Positions 46,015 to 59,649 of a DNA stretch of 64,000 nt are shown here, in pieces. The translations under genes and the position numbers were made by a program. Below the pieces are notes generated by a model. The model was not told where the DNA came from. It worked only from the letters and a program-made list of their open reading frames with translations, and made no database searches. How positions within the stretch are numbered: the first letter of the stretch is position 1; the number at the start of each line of letters is the position of its first letter. The stretch comes from Histoplasma ohiense (Eukaryota > Ascomycota > Eurotiomycetes > Onygenales > Ajellomycetaceae): contig JAEVHH010000004.1 of the NCBI GenBank assembly GCA_017607445.1, positions 1,798,001 through 1,862,000 of the forward strand, read 5' to 3'.

Positions 46015-46716
46015 ATGCCGGACACAATGCCACTTTTTCCGATGAATACTGGGACAAGCGCTTATATGCGGCCCCATAACTGCAATAGGCAGACACAAGA
46101 ATCGCGACCGCCGATAAAGCCTCCTGCTTCAGTCCAAGTCAAGAATCGCCGGAAGCGATATCTCGATGCGCACCCAGAATACTTTTCTGCAGCTCTCGAG
46201 CTAGCTGGTTAGCTTAGTTCTATTGTTATCTTCTTTTCGCCGCTAACAGCTTTGAGGATAGATCCTCTCCTCTACGACCGCCTGATTAGACGCTTCCAAA
46301 CTGCTACGGAGAGGGAGGAGGAAGGCCGTGCCAAAGGATATTCTGGCGTGCTTGAAGCCGACCTGATGAGGTCGGAAGCTAAAATGGAAGCGCTGGCGAA
46401 TCCCGACCCAAGTGCGACAGTAACATACAGCCGCGGGCCCAACGGCGAGATTCTCGCCGAGGATCAGGATGAGATACCGGAAACGAAGAAGGAGGGCGCT
46501 GAACGATGGCGCTGGGAAATGGAGATGCGATTTCTGAGGGGTGCGGATCACGAGTTTGACTACAATGTTGTGGATCAGAATGAGGAATATGACGACTGGA
46601 ATGAAGAGCAAGAACGATATTTCGACGAGGAGGAACCGCACTTCTTACTAGACGGAGATGATGAAAGTCGTCGAAAGGAAGAATTAAAGGGTGAAACTGG
46701 CATTCAAGACTTCTAA
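46015..46716 (+). CDS. CCDC97-like protein (DUF2052), probably spliceosome-associated
   Basis: Two exons, 46015-46207 and 46262-46716, join across a 54-nt GT-AG intron to 215 residues. The N-terminal half has RYLDAHPEYFSAALELADPLLYDRLIRRFQTATERE, the first conserved block of CCDC97 proteins. The C-terminal half is acidic, with RWRWEMEMRFLRGADHEFDYNVVDQNEEYDDW and DEEEPHF, the second block. Human CCDC97 associates with the SF3B complex of the U2 snRNP; a role near splicing is inferred by homology. A slightly earlier ATG at 46004 is out of frame. It is divergent from the spermidine-synthase-like gene. Confidence 0.88.
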
Positions 46717-47849
46717 GATTTTTCGAAGTCTTGCCACTTTGCGCTTTCATAGGTTGCCCATGTTGAATGACGCCCATCGAATTAACCCTCAGCTCTAAAT
46801 GCCAAGGGGTGTTGTTCTTGCTGTCATGCATCCTCCTTCTGCGAACGTTAACACCCTACTTCACATTCGCCTTTGGAGTTTCAAAGAACTCGATAGTGCA
46901 TCAAAATGCGGCCATGTCCATCTAACAATCTGGCCCGTTGCAGGGTTCCCAGCGTATATATGTCAGCCAGCAGCTGTCTTGGTCGGCACAACACTTCGCC
47001 CCTCGTCAAGATGTGGGGAAATCTCATGATCCAAGACACCGAAACGGCACCCTGCGAGAGTCAGTCAAACGTTGTCCAAATGTGCCGCTAGCTATTGTTA
47101 TAGCTCAAACATCCTACAGATACTTCTTTTTTCAACCCAGATAAACTCTCTTCCAAATCCTTGGTTTATTTCCCCGTTGTGTATTTTCAACGCGGGCAGC
47201 CATGGTTGATTAAGTGGGAATCACAGGAAATGCCAACACGGGCCGGAAGCCGTTCATCTGCATAATTTGTTTTCACATCGCGGATGTCTCGTCACATTCA
47301 AGCCGACAGAGACCCTCCAAGATTGAGGCCATTGATTGTCTAACAGCCAATCTCAGCTACCAAAAATACACCGTCTCGAAAATTCCTTAACAGAGGTTCA
47401 GAGACATGCACACGCGAGTCCACTTGCCACGAAATTGGAAACTTTGCCTCTCGAGATGGCCCCACCATGGGGAGCAATTTGTGAGACAATGCAAGACGAG
47501 ATGTTGCTTGTCAACTTCAAAAAACGAACAGGCATGGAATGAATGGGTTCAGACGAAGGAATGGCAGGATTTCATGCAGAAGACAGAGAAGGGGGGCGTT
47601 TTCAGGTGCCTCCACCATGAAGCATGCACCAATAGTTTAAGGGGTTTGAGGGGCCCTATCGGGGCCATAATGGCCGTGATTGACAGCTTCAACAGTGGTA
47701 TGTTGATAATAAAAAAAAAAACCCTTTTTTTGTCAGACCAAACTCCAGAATATGAGAAGAATGTCCGATATACGAAATCAAGCCCATCCAGTTCTTAACT
47801 CCCAGAGGAGGCGAGTCTCCCATTGGCTTAAGCAAGCTCTCCCGTATAT

Positions 47850-48281
47850 CTACTGCTCTCGAAAATCGACTCTTTGAACCCCTGATGTTTCCGATGAGGG
47901 AGGTTCTTCAGTACCTTTCTCCGTGGGAAAAATGGGGTGCAATTTTACAGTTGCGACTTTGGAGTTGTACTTTTTTGCCCCCTTTTTCTTCTCAAGATGT
48001 TCAAAGGCCTCACAAGTTAGCCAATGTATTCCATGGGGTGAAAGGTAAAAAATGAAATCGTTCATGGGACATCCCCCTTTAGGGCAAACGGGAATATAGC
48101 AGACATACTGGGATATGTCAGGATCAGATATCTCTCTAGCCATCCATGCGAACGAAATGCGAGTCTCTCGAAAAGCTTCACAACCACCTTCTAGTCCAAA
48201 TATGGGAAGAGTCGTGCGGACGATCCTACTAACCCAATACAAACCTTCAAAAGGCCAAGAGAATATGATGTCGCTGTCCTA
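47850..48281 (-). other. Possible exon of an unrecognised gene or gene relic
   Basis: Reading the minus strand from just after CTTAG (acceptor-like, near 48282) gives about 143 codons without a stop. The composition looks like a folded protein: hydrophobic and aromatic residues (FSWPFEGLYWVSRIV, ISFAWMAREISDP), several cysteines (CYIPVCPKGGC) and a charged tail, ending at the stop at 47850. It has no ATG at its start, so it would need an upstream exon, which I could not identify. I do not recognise the family. It may be a decayed gene or chance. Confidence 0.25.
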
Positions 48282-51177
48282 AGAGTTTCACCAAGGACGA
48301 CCCATACACAGGTTATTTAAAATTTCAAAAGTTCAAAAAGATATTTTACAAGACGATGAATCCGTATGGTATGGATTCAAACGTCGCTGTGACCATACTG
48401 TAAGGCTCTTACATACGTTGCACACGGCGTACTCCCTTACCCTGAAGGCTGGGAGCCAAGCATGCCCAGAACGGAATGTCGCAACAGAGCAAAGGGAGAG
48501 AGAAAAGGAGTGGGAATGGAGCAGCCTTGGAAACAGCAGCAGTGACCCCGTGGATCCTGCCCGCCATCACCCGCTCCCAGCTCTTGGCGTTCGATCTACG
48601 CGTCCCGGGCTTGGCGCTCGGGGCTTGGCGATGAGAGGAGCTTGGCATTTTCCTCCTTGTGGAAGTGTAACCACCACCGACCCGGGCTCCTCAATAACAG
48701 CTCTTACTATTTGCTTGGCCGCCTCAAAATCAGCAGCACTATTGGCTTACTGATGGAGTTTCAGTCGTCTTCTGCTGGCGGAAAAAAATAATAAAAAAAC
48801 TCACGCTCCTTCTATGACGAGTACCTACGGATGCGGTGACTCTGTTGATGAAGAGGAGATGTGGCAGTGAGCTGCTGTACGCCCTGAGACAGGGGCTTAG
48901 TCGATATCTTCTCCCTGCTGTTAGGCAAAGGAGACGTTCTCCCGAGTTCGACCTCGACCTGTTCGAAGCTGGTCCGTCTTTTCTACACGATCTCACGAAT
49001 TAGGATCCGTTGGGGGTCTTCTTCTGCTGTCCCAGACAGTCGAAAACAAATCGAATCGAAAGATTTTCGGTTCCTGGAGATCAACTGCACCCAGAAAGTG
49101 TGTGGGGTGAGAGCGAAGACCAACCGACCATTCGTAACTCCGTTTACCTATTGCCAATTCCGCTACGTCAAACGACCAACACATTCCACAGAAAGCTAGC
49201 CATTAGGGCACCAATCTTTGGTGGGAGATTGCCATTACACTGCCAAGCTATCCTATGTATCCTTCCTGAGAACAAAGGATACGCAGTGCTGTTCCATGGA
49301 ATGGGCTTACGCAACTTCTGCCCTCCTCCATTTACTGCATGCCGCACACTCGGATTTACTTCCTCTCAGAGGTGCCAAGAGCTGGATATGTGTTGTTTGC
49401 TTAATCGATGCTTGACTGCCGCGAGCAATAGGGACGAAAACATCGATTGACCCTTCCCCTTACTTACACAGCTAACCGGTTGGTTCCGCTTCACCCAGAA
49501 AAAATATCATGTTATAAATAACTACGAGTACGACGACTCTTGTCATGTAGTTGACAACAAAATGTTACAACCTCGAGTCATCACTTTCCGACATGCACCA
49601 CACCACTTCCTGGATGCTCCCACCAGTCATCTACCTGGCGACCAATCGGCGTCAGTTAATAGCTGGCTTTCTTTTTATTCGGCCACCATTTCTGGGGTTT
49701 TTCCCCCATTACTCTAAATTTGACGTTTCACCGAGGATGCTGAAAACGGCCTAAAAATGAAACCATCCGAGGATGCGTCGGAAAGCTGCAGAATTCAAGT
49801 AGAAATAAGGTGTTTGCAATTCAATTCGCGGCCCTGTGCTTTGATGTAACTTATCTCACCAACTTATACTCCGTACTAATTACGGGGTTGAAAGATATGG
49901 GCCTCTGCTTTGGCAAATAGGACTCCTGCATCAAAAGACTTTTTCTTCATCAATGCACAGCCGCGGGATACATCCGTCAACAAATTACACACACGAAAGT
50001 GGTGACACGTACCACACACGAAATAGCTCAACCAGGTAGCCAGGGTCAGGCGAAATCGCATATATGTAATCTGTACTGTTCGGTACATTAATATGCGGAT
50101 GTCGTCCCATGGATTTGAATTCGAGAACTTTTAAAAATCGCAGATCATTGATTGGTCAATGTGGTAAAAAATATAAAAATAAAAATAAAAATAAAAATAA
50201 AAAGAAGAAGCTACCAACCCCAGATCATTTGGGCCGTGTGTTCATGTCACCACCTCGTCAATTCCCCTCCCCCCCGGTTCAATTTCTCATAAGATAAATA
50301 AATGGGTTTGCTTGCATTTGCCATCTACAAACCTGAAGCGACACAAAACATAAACGACAGCGTTGGTGATGGATGGCGGCAGTTATTGTTGAGGAATGGA
50401 TGACGCTGCATGGCTTGGCAACATTGGGATTCCGTCTTCTTGTTTTTGAAGTTTGTCGGCTTGCCGTATGGCTATACGCGCGGCAGATGCAGTCGGTCCT
50501 CTGCATGCCCCGGCCACCAGCAAAAGAGGAAAAAAAACTACGTTGTTTTTGCCAAGACGATATTGAGGCCGGGGACAGCATCACCGGGGCGGAGTCATCA
50601 AAGGAAAATAAACAGCCTGGGCGAAAGAGAATTACACAAGACAGAGTGTTCCTCAGTTTGCTTCAAATGTTTTTCTTTCCGTTTATCTTTCATTTTACCT
50701 TTGCAAAAAAGAAAAAGAAAAAGGAAAAGAAAAACAACGCCCAACGCACAACGCACCAGATCTACAACGCAGGGCCAAGACTCCACCAGAGTTGTTCCAT
50801 TCGATTGATTCCCCCTTTCCACCAGGAGAAGCCGTCCGGGCTGTGCCTGTGTGCCTTGCGTATGCAGACGAGATGGGGCCAACTACAAGTACAAAGTACG
50901 TTGTACTTGTCCTTGTAGATTCGTTAACTTGGACAAAAATAAAGTTAAATATCGCTGAAAAATAGCCTTCTGTATCCGTACCTACTACGATTATTGTCTC
51001 CGACGAGAGTTGTAGATCACACTGGCATTCATTCAGCCCCAAGAGTGTATAACAGTAATACCAAACAGGATGAGGCGGACGTAAAAAGTACCTAACCCCC
51101 TTATATAAGCACCCACTGTTCGTCCAAAGTGTTGCTCTCCTGCTCTCAGGACAAGCACTTGGCAGCATCTATCTACA

Positions 51178-51206
51178 CGGACTACGGACTACGGACTACG
51201 GACTAC
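51178..51206. repeat. (CGGACTA)n heptamer tandem repeat
   Basis: Four consecutive copies of CGGACTA on the plus strand, followed within 20 nt by an ACTCCGTAG motif. Confidence 0.9.
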
Positions 51207-52969
51207 TTACTGCCTGCGTTACTCCGTAGCCAAGCCAATAATCTCTGGTCTCTCCGTCCGTACGACGCATTCCCTCAAAATGCCAAGTGCCAAGTGCCAA
51301 GAAAAATGAGAAAAAAAAGGAAAAAAAAAAAAACACCGCCCGCCAAGACCCCGGAATCGGTGGGGATCGGCAAGATCTCCGCCCAGGATTTGTCCCCCGT
51401 TGAAGCAAACAAACAACCCATTGGAAAGCACCAAAGCCGCATGATTGACTGACGACGAACAATGGAGATCCTCATTACGCGCCGGGGGGAGGCTCGGCTT
51501 GGGGCGTTACGTTAGCGGGGGTTTGAAACAGAACAACAGCGCATACAAAAGAAAGAAAAAAGAAAAGAAACAGAAGAAACAGAAAACAGAAAACAGAACC
51601 CCCTTTCTAACGTTCTTTTTTTTTTTTTTTTTTTTGGTTTATTACTTACTAGTAAACTATTTATTAGTACTCCGTACAGAGTAGTAGATATTTTTTTATC
51701 TTTCCCCCATGGTCGATTTAGGTATGTAATGTATGCATGTATATGGAGTACGTAGGTACTTAGTTATTATTTTTTCCAAAAATCAGGAGAAATTCTCCTT
51801 CCTTCCCTTCCCTTTCACTTACTCAGCGAAGATGATTTAGTGATAAGAAACCAGTTACTATTCTATTAGTTATTATCATTGGATTCTGCCAGACTTGGTA
51901 TCGTACAGCTGGCTGGCTGGGACGGCCGGGGTCTGTCTGTTTGTTTCACAACCGCTGCCCGGATGATGAAAGATATAGTATAGGATAGTTAAATCACAAC
52001 CCATCTAAATCTCCTGAACACAGACAAGGTATTAGCTGGGGCCATTTTTGGTGAAACCGCGCTGCACAGTCCACGTATAGATAGATATATCGATTGCATC
52101 TGTACAAGAATGTTCAAGCCACACTTTTATATACATGTTAGAAAAGGGAAAAACCCGAAAACCCAGTGATATATGGCAGAAAAACGTAACAGAGCATAGA
52201 TGAAAAATAAAAAAAAGTTCAATGTTTACAACTAACCCAATAATTATTACCTAGAGAATTTTATTCAGAGGGAATCAAAGGTCTTTTTATTAAAAAAAGA
52301 AAAAACAAAAGGTAAAAAGAGAGAAAAAAAAATGGAAAATGGCGATCTCACAAGTTATGTAGAGGGAAATGTTTTGGAAAATGATGCATGACAGTAGCAG
52401 CGGGGACACAACCCCTTCGAAACGGGCTAGCAAATAAAACAATAAAGGGCAGCGCAAAACAATATGATGGACTGCACCATACATACAGACCAAGAATGAG
52501 ATGGGACAAGGAAAAAGCGAAAGCCACCATCGTCGACGTGTATATGTGCAGTGTCGCGCAGCAGGACATAAAATAAAAATTGAAACATGGATAATAAAAT
52601 GAAAAAAAAAAAAAAGGCATAGTGGTTTGAGATATAATGAGATATAATGAATAGTAAAGAGTAGAGCAAAGAGAAAATGCCAACCCATAACCCCAATGCA
52701 GGAGAAAAGATGAATGAAGGAAACGGGGACGGAACACTAGAAAGTGATGAGTAATAGAGAACTGGTCCACACAATATATGCTAGAAGCATCACGGAAATA
52801 TCCACCCTCCGCCAACGGTAAACCTAGAGATGAAACATAACGAGCGAAAGGTTGAAGAAACAAAAAAAAAAAAAACTCAAGGTAATGTGGTATAAACAAA
52901 GAGAAGATATAGTTTGGCGAGAATTTATTTACGAAAAGTTAGGTCATGACGAGGAGAGCCTTAAAACGT

Positions 52970-53531
52970 TCACTGATATCCATCGCCCATATCGAATCGA
53001 TGCTGCGGGAGTAGTTTTTTCGAGGGGGGGAAATGGTGATGAGTTTTCTGCACCACCATCTTGCTAGCTAATTTGTGGCTACCGCTACTGGCGACGTCGA
53101 TTGAAGTGACGACTTTTGATGGATCGAGGGGTTCCGGAGCGCAGCATTCGATGGTTTTGAAAAAGCGGTCTTGCATGACCTCTTGGATATTGGCGCGTTT
53201 CGCAGGGTCGGGATTGAGCATCTTTAGAAGGAGGCGTCTCATGCCAAGATATTTAATATGCCGGAAAAGTCGCCCGCAATTGGGGTAGTCATCCTCTGTA
53301 ACGACTCTGTCCGGATCTTGCTTCAGGAACCGATTCCAGCCATCCAGAAAGGTGGCGTATTGAAAGTGTTTCACGTCAGCTGCGGGCCAGGGGCTAGCGC
53401 GAAATCGAAGGCAGAGGTAGACGATGGCGCAGGACCAAATATCAAGAGGGCGAGGGTCATATTTATCTGAGTGCCAAAAGTCAGCAGCCATAACCATATA
53501 TTTAAGATTCTAAAAAGAAGTCAAACATAAA

Positions 53532-53568
<37 letters not shown>

Positions 53569-55132
53569 TACCCTTCTTTGCGAGCACCTCAGGGGCTATA
53601 TATGGCAAACTACCACATATACCCGGGGAGCATAAGCGGACACCGTTCATCTCTTTACCACACTGTCCGCCAGAAGAACGCAGGCCAGGGTGAATGCCAC
53701 TGAATACCTCAGAAACGCCAAAGTCGGTGATTTTAATATGGCCCTCATCCGAAAGAAGTAAATTTTCCAGCTTGATATCACGGTGGGCAATGCCATTTTC
53801 GTGCAGATAGGCAATGCCACGCACAGTTTGTTTAAAGAAGCATAGATTATCAGCGTCAGTGAGATAGTCCTTCTGAACTAATGAGAACACCTCTCCATAA
53901 GAGCACATCTCCATGACATGGTTCCATCGTCCATTGTGTATGCAAAGGCGAAATGTCTTGACGATGTTAGGGTGATCGAGGCTTTTCGCGATCGAAAATT
54001 CGGATTTAACCTTTTTCACATATTCGTCCTCGTCCTCCTGCTGTCCACGTTTCCTAAACTCTTTTACTGCATAGAGGTCGTGTCTTTTCCCGTGTTTCCG
54101 GCACATAACCTTGACGGTTGCAGTCGCACCTTTTCCAATTTCTTTCGCCCGTTTCCCTGGAACTCGGCTGGCGCTGACATATTCTTCGTCTAATTCGCAC
54201 GTGTCGACGTCAAAGTCGTCCGGAAAACTTGCACTCATCCGACGTGACTTTAACCCCACACCCTCGACAGCGGGTATTGAGAACCCAGGACGTTCCGGTT
54301 GGCTTTGCACATCGCTCAAGCTCGGGGATCGTATTTTCTGATCTATTCTATTGGGTCTCGGAGTCGAACCAAACATGATCTTGCCCCGCTCCCTTAAACT
54401 GAGACCCGTCGATGCTCGAGCAGGTATCTTTTGGGCCAAACTTGATTCTGATGGCGTTGAGCTGCTTAGCATGGCTGCAACACCACCATTAAAGGTACTC
54501 GAGGGTGAAAATGGAGAACGGGGTGAACCCGAACGTGATGAATTGGTTGGTGAATTGCGGGAAGCTGACGGGAACAAGCCATGATGTATATTGTTGGTGA
54601 GTATCGAGATATTGTGGGGTTGGGTAGTTTCTTGTGGGCTAGAATTTGATGTTGGTACTGCAGGATCATCAGCACCGCTACTGGTACCCTTTCTTTTTCG
54701 GAAAAGCGACTTTATAGACTTGGATGCAGATCTCAACGGTGAATGGCGGCGGATCAGTGGTGGGGGAGGTGTTTTGGAAGGACAATTTGTTGGGCGAGAC
54801 GAGGAGAGGTCAGATGAAGGAGGGAGTTCATCGGCGTTGTTAATTATCGGCTTTGACACCTTGCCATGCGGATGATCATTGTTGAAATGAGGCGGGTGGA
54901 TGGTGCTGATCGGAGTCAATGGTTCACAAGGCTCACTGGCGGTGTCCTCGTCCTCCTCTACTATAGCCGGTGGTAAGTCTGCTAGACGGACATTTTCGAG
55001 TTCCGGATCTGTTGAAAGTGTCAGGCTTTGAAGATGTGCTGGGGCCCGGTTAACGCCCTGTTCAAGATTGCCGGCTGCTGAGTGGTCCTCCGATGGGTGC
55101 ACGACATGATTTGATATTATTGGGCCCGACAT
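52970..55132 (-). CDS. Ser/Thr protein kinase of the HAL4(SAT4)/HAL5/NPR1 group
   Basis: Fungal-specific kinases of this group stabilise plasma-membrane transporters and affect potassium uptake, salt tolerance and nitrogen-permease traffic. Two exons, 55132-53572 and 53466-52970, join by a 105-nt GT-AG intron to 685 residues. A long Ser/Pro/Thr-rich N-terminus (1-320) precedes the kinase domain: glycine loop GKGATATV (333-340), VAIK-type Lys357 in YAVKEFRKRG, HRDIKLEN (Asp452), DFG (470-472), and APE in LPYIAPEVLAKK. The insertion with CSPGICGSLPYIAPE and the DPRPLDIWSCAIVYLCL block after the intron are typical of the Hal4/Oca2 branch. The tail (about 640-685) is basic and His-rich. The intron holds a 32-nt poly(T) tract in the sense strand. 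The start is the first ATG of the frame. Assignment to the group is firm; the exact orthologue is not. Confidence 0.9.
53535..53566. repeat. 32-nt poly(A)/poly(T) tract inside the kinase intron
   Basis: An uninterrupted run of 32 A on the plus strand, lying just inside the donor of the kinase intron (sense poly(T)). Confidence 0.9.
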
Positions 55133-55188
55133 GTCTGCTTACACCCACCCAAAAATCCCATTCACTTCAGGTATACAAACCCCAGGTT

Positions 55189-55221
<33 letters not shown>

Positions 55222-56757
55222 TCCGTATTTGTTTGACGTAAAACGCAACGTCAAACGAGACCCAGGAATTGACAGAGCAGGGAAATCGATTTGGGTCTGA
55301 CCAGAGGGGATAAACCAATATTATACACTTCTGTTGCTTCTTAAATCTTCAGCAACCTCGGCGTTGGGGAATGAATGGTAAACGATATTGAGGAGGCAAG
55401 AAATATGATTCACAGTGTTGGTATTTTCGGTTGAACGATCGAATGACGGTTCGCGGGACGATCGAAAATTCGGGGGATCGGAAGGAGAGCAGAAGCCCAG
55501 AAGCCGTCAAAGCGCAAATGAGCTTGGGGACGAAAACTTTGAGACGGAAGGGATGGCGTAGACTAAGCCCGCTGAAGTGAACTATAGCGACTAGAGGGAG
55601 AGAAGTGATGTCGCGGGGCGAAGGTGAGGGACGATGGGGAGCAGGTCGAATATATAGAACCCATCAGAAAGCCAGATAGAGGGTGTAACGGGGTGCTTGG
55701 AAGAAGTAGAGTGGAGAGGTATGAAAGCCGAATGTAGGAGAAGAGTGGAGATGATAAGAAGAAGAGAATAAGAGAGGAAGAGAAGAAGACAACAAGATAA
55801 AGAAAGCAGGAAGGCGGTGTTGAGCGAGAGTTGGAGGACAAGAGGCGGAGGAGGACGAGGAGGAGGAGGGAGGGACAACGACCGCAAAGTGACATGGGGT
55901 GGGAGGCGTGCGTGCGGTGATGGACTTCGCGCCCGAACTAGCTCGGTACGGTCTTGTAACAGTATCGATGATGTGTGGGATGCTTGGAACATTCAAAACA
56001 GGTCCCTTATTTATACCGGTCCAAACCGTATTATTGTTCCCCACGTATCGTACTGTATCGTATGTATTCACAAATTGAAAACAAAAAAAAAAAAAAAAAC
56101 CTTGCCAGATGATCTCATCGAATAATGAAAACTAGTTTCACAAAAATTGCTCTTATCAGTTGTAACTCGCTCAATCGGGGTGGAAGATGCGGCGCTTTTG
56201 CACGTCTTCTTCCTCCCACTATTTCTTCATATTATGATTGGCTCTTATCTCATCATCATCATCATCATCAACAACAGCCCACGCCAAGGCAATCATAATC
56301 ATGTAGATGAAAAAAAAGCCTACGCATTCCGTACTCATGGCATACAAGCATTACTACGACACGGTGGGGTTTCCCTTTTGGAATCAATAATAACGTCTGT
56401 GTGTCGTTCAGGAATGAATCATTTCATTGCTCTCGTTTCCATCTCTTTCTTCCTTTAACCCTTCGCCCCCATCAAAAATAATAAGAAAATAAAAATAGCA
56501 AAAAATACTAGCAGCTTTGTTTTGCCCGACCTTCCGAAGAGAGTAACTATTGTAAATGCAGATATGTATATACATGTATTGCCCAGCTGCCGACCAATGC
56601 TAGTGGGATCGTTGCTCGGAGAAGGCTGATGAAGTGGCAGAGAAAGGACGGACAGTTTTGGTGTGTAAGATTCAAGATTCCTTGCTTCCGAATTCTTGAA
56701 TTCAGAGAGAAGGCCGTGGCCATAATGAAAAGGTGTATGGTGTATCCCTGGACGGTA

Positions 56758-56837
56758 TTGATGTTGATGTTGATGTTGATGTTGATGTTGATGTTGATGT
56801 TGATGTTGATGTTGATGTTGATGTTGATGATGTTGAT
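56758..56837. repeat. (TTGATG)n hexanucleotide tandem repeat
   Basis: About thirteen near-perfect TTGATG units. Open frames across it would encode simple dipeptide repeats and are artefacts of the array. Confidence 0.95.
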
Positions 56838-59649
56838 ACCATATCCAATGCCGCTGCATGCAGGAGGGCATCTCTCCGCTTTCTCAATTTATGCACTCAT
56901 TTTTTTTTCCCCCAAGTAGAACATTTCCCCCAATGTACTAGTTTATTATAGTTGTGAGTTATACAATTCACAAGATCCTAAAAATCCCCAACATCCCCCA
57001 ACATCTCACTGGATAACCCCACGACAAACCCCCTTCTCACCCCACACCGAGTTCTAAAAATAAGAGCAAAAGGAAAAGAAGAAGAAGAAAAAAAAAATCC
57101 CTTGTTGACCATTTCTAGTTGTCTCTTCTTTTATCTCCAAATGTATCAATCAAAGAATTCACCCACAAGAAAAGGAAAATATAAAAAATAATGGAATGCT
57201 TGACAACTTCTGCCTTCCTCGCCCTCTCAAAACATCATTGTCAAACACAGGCAGGCTGCACAATAATGATGAGAAGAAAATTTAATGATGGGACGGGGAG
57301 GTTAATTTGTCCGCAACTTTGCTAGCGGAGGTACGTGGGCTTCTTACCCCTTGGGTCTTGGCGGAGGGGGGGGGGCGGGGAGGGAAGAGAAAGCGGTGAG
57401 CGGTAAACACTTTTTGCCTCTTTGCTCTGTTTTTTGACTCGGTATTCATTGATTTGATTATTCGAACCTTCCACCCCACATATAACGGCTTATTGTTCTC
57501 ACATACTGTGGATAATTGTGTGATAGCTGGATATCTACGAGTAAGACTCATTACATATGTCCTTTTCATTGATTCTTTTTCTTTGATGAATGCAATTTTG
57601 GCAGTTGTGAAAAAAGGAGTAAATAAAAATACTCCTTGGCTCGCCGCATCGCACCGCAGAGGTTGTTGTTCTTCTTGCCTTCTAGAACGGCAGTTTAAAG
57701 TGTGGCGGGTGCGGATATTTTTATCTTCGGAACCAATGTTACCCGCGTATGAGATTTCGGCACGCAACTTCCATCTCCAGCAGCCTTCTTGGGTGCCTCG
57801 GTACCGTCCGTCTGTGTTGTTTGAGTATTGGTCTGATCACAGTCGACTGACTGCATCCCCAGCACTGGGCAGTTTTGGTATGAATTATTTTGGGGTATGC
57901 ATCTAAGGGTGGGGTCAGATCACCAGCCAGTCGGGACGTTGTGCCGTGAGGTTTCTTTTTCTTTTTTTTTTTTTTTCCTTTTTCTTTTCATTTTAGCGCT
58001 GTGTGTATGTTGTAACCATACATACCATGTATTGAAATATTTCGTATTCGGTTTTTTTTTTTTTTGCCCGGCGCCGGTGGCGGCTCCGCAAACATCGCAA
58101 CCCTCTGGTTCTTCCGCAGTTGCAGTGGACAGATGCATCGCTGCTACTACCGTCGGGAACTCCGAGATACGGCAAGAATCATGATCATCATCCTTGGGTT
58201 TCGCCTTGCACACAAATTCAAAACTTGAACCTTGATTCTTTTCTTGGATGGGCGCTAATCCAGATGGCCAAAAATATAGTAATTAGAAGTACAGTACGAC
58301 TTGCCATTCGAGAGAAGTCAAGGGAGAGGAAAAAGGGAAGGAGGAGGATGAGAGCGTTTTCAAGCACCACCCCACTTCCTATATACTCTCTTATCTCTCT
58401 ATCTTCCCCATTTTCTCCGCATTCATCCCCAGAATGACTTGCATAAAACCAAAAAGAAACGAATTAAATATCAAGCGCGATATGAACCAGAAAAAGAACT
58501 CCGCCGAGCGAGAGATCAGAGCTCATACCAATGATATAGGCTTCTGGCAGCACGAGGTCTTGTCTGCCTCTCCAGGATTGAACTGACCTTTGTCGCTTTT
58601 ACGGCGTTTTCAAACCTTCTTCGCCCATGTGGGTGGAGCAGTGAGTTCATCTCGTCTTCGTCTTCGTAGTCGTCGTCGTCGTCGTCGTTGTCGTCTGGGT
58701 TTGGAAGATGACGATGGAAGAAAAGAGGGAAGCCTGGGAAACAAGATAAAGGATGAGCGCGGTTGCTGCTCACACACCTTCTCCGCGGGGCCCCGGCGAT
58801 GGATGGAACCATGACGAAATGTCAGGCGTCCTTCAAAAATTTCCCCAAAACCGCCGGCGAAAATAGATTACGTCGATACGACCATACATGCACTGGTCCT
58901 GTCTTGTCGGCATCCGGGGTGAAGATAAGCGCGATCACGACAGAGGCCAACCCCCAATGTTCATTGCCACTGGGGCATTTCATCAACAATGTGCAATGAA
59001 TATGTGGAAATGGACTAAGTTACCCCGGGCGCCCCCCATCTCCGGGGTCGCTGGTGAACAACACAAATAACCGCCCCAACAAATCTGACATGGTATACAT
59101 CCCAGGAGTAATGAAAAGAAAAAAAAAAAAAGGAAGAAGAAGAATAGAACAGCGACATTTCTAAATCCACCCAATAACTAGTGGACAACAAAAACCCACG
59201 TCTACGGGTTGGGAGGGGGAACCCGGTTCATCGTGATCGTGATGACCGGGGAACTCACCCCACCAACAACCGCGGATATCCTGGCTGCTCTGCTCCAATT
59301 CTTGAAATTTGAAAAATCGGAGCGCGGGACTTTCTTCCCGCTTTGTCTTCTTCCACTTCTTCCTGATGCCAGCCATTCCTGGATCGCTAGTTAGTTAATG
59401 GCAGTTAGATCGGGTTTGCTCGGACCCCACGCGATCCATCCCACCGCCGCATACGCCCGCATACGCCCGCATACATTCACAGGAGTACATGCATACATCC
59501 GCGCGCAACCTCCTGCCTGGCTGGCTCAGGGTCTGCGTTGTTATTCCACTCAGGGCTTTCCTCCCAACCCCACGAGAGTTCTTCTCAAAGGAATCTGCCA
59601 TTGAAATATTACTGCTCCTTGGTCCTGTGCTAGGGTGCAGGGCGTGGGG

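Larger units (their letters stand above)
46717..52969. other. 6.3 kb gene-poor spacer
   Basis: No confident gene is present between the convergent CCDC97-like and kinase genes. A minus-strand open stretch at about 48280-47850 has protein-like composition (see its own entry). Simple sequence includes (AAAAT)n at about 50171-50200, a tandem CGGACTA array at 51178-51206, three AGTGCCA-type copies near 51279-51300, poly(T) at 51617-51635 and poly(A) at 52601-52614. TACTCCGTAC-type motifs occur near 49868 and 51669. The 52-53 kb part is AT-rich and may hold the kinase 3' UTR. Confidence 0.5.

Noticed and set aside
49010..49450. Plus-strand open frame of 146 codons in the 6 kb spacer
   Set aside because: No motif and no splice context; composition (many Cys, Arg, Pro, Leu) is typical of chance frames here.
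56455..56951. Open frames on both strands encoding runs of His-Gln, Ser-Thr or Asp-Val
   Set aside because: They are translations of the TTGATG hexamer array, which leaves all frames open; no start or flanking coding signal.
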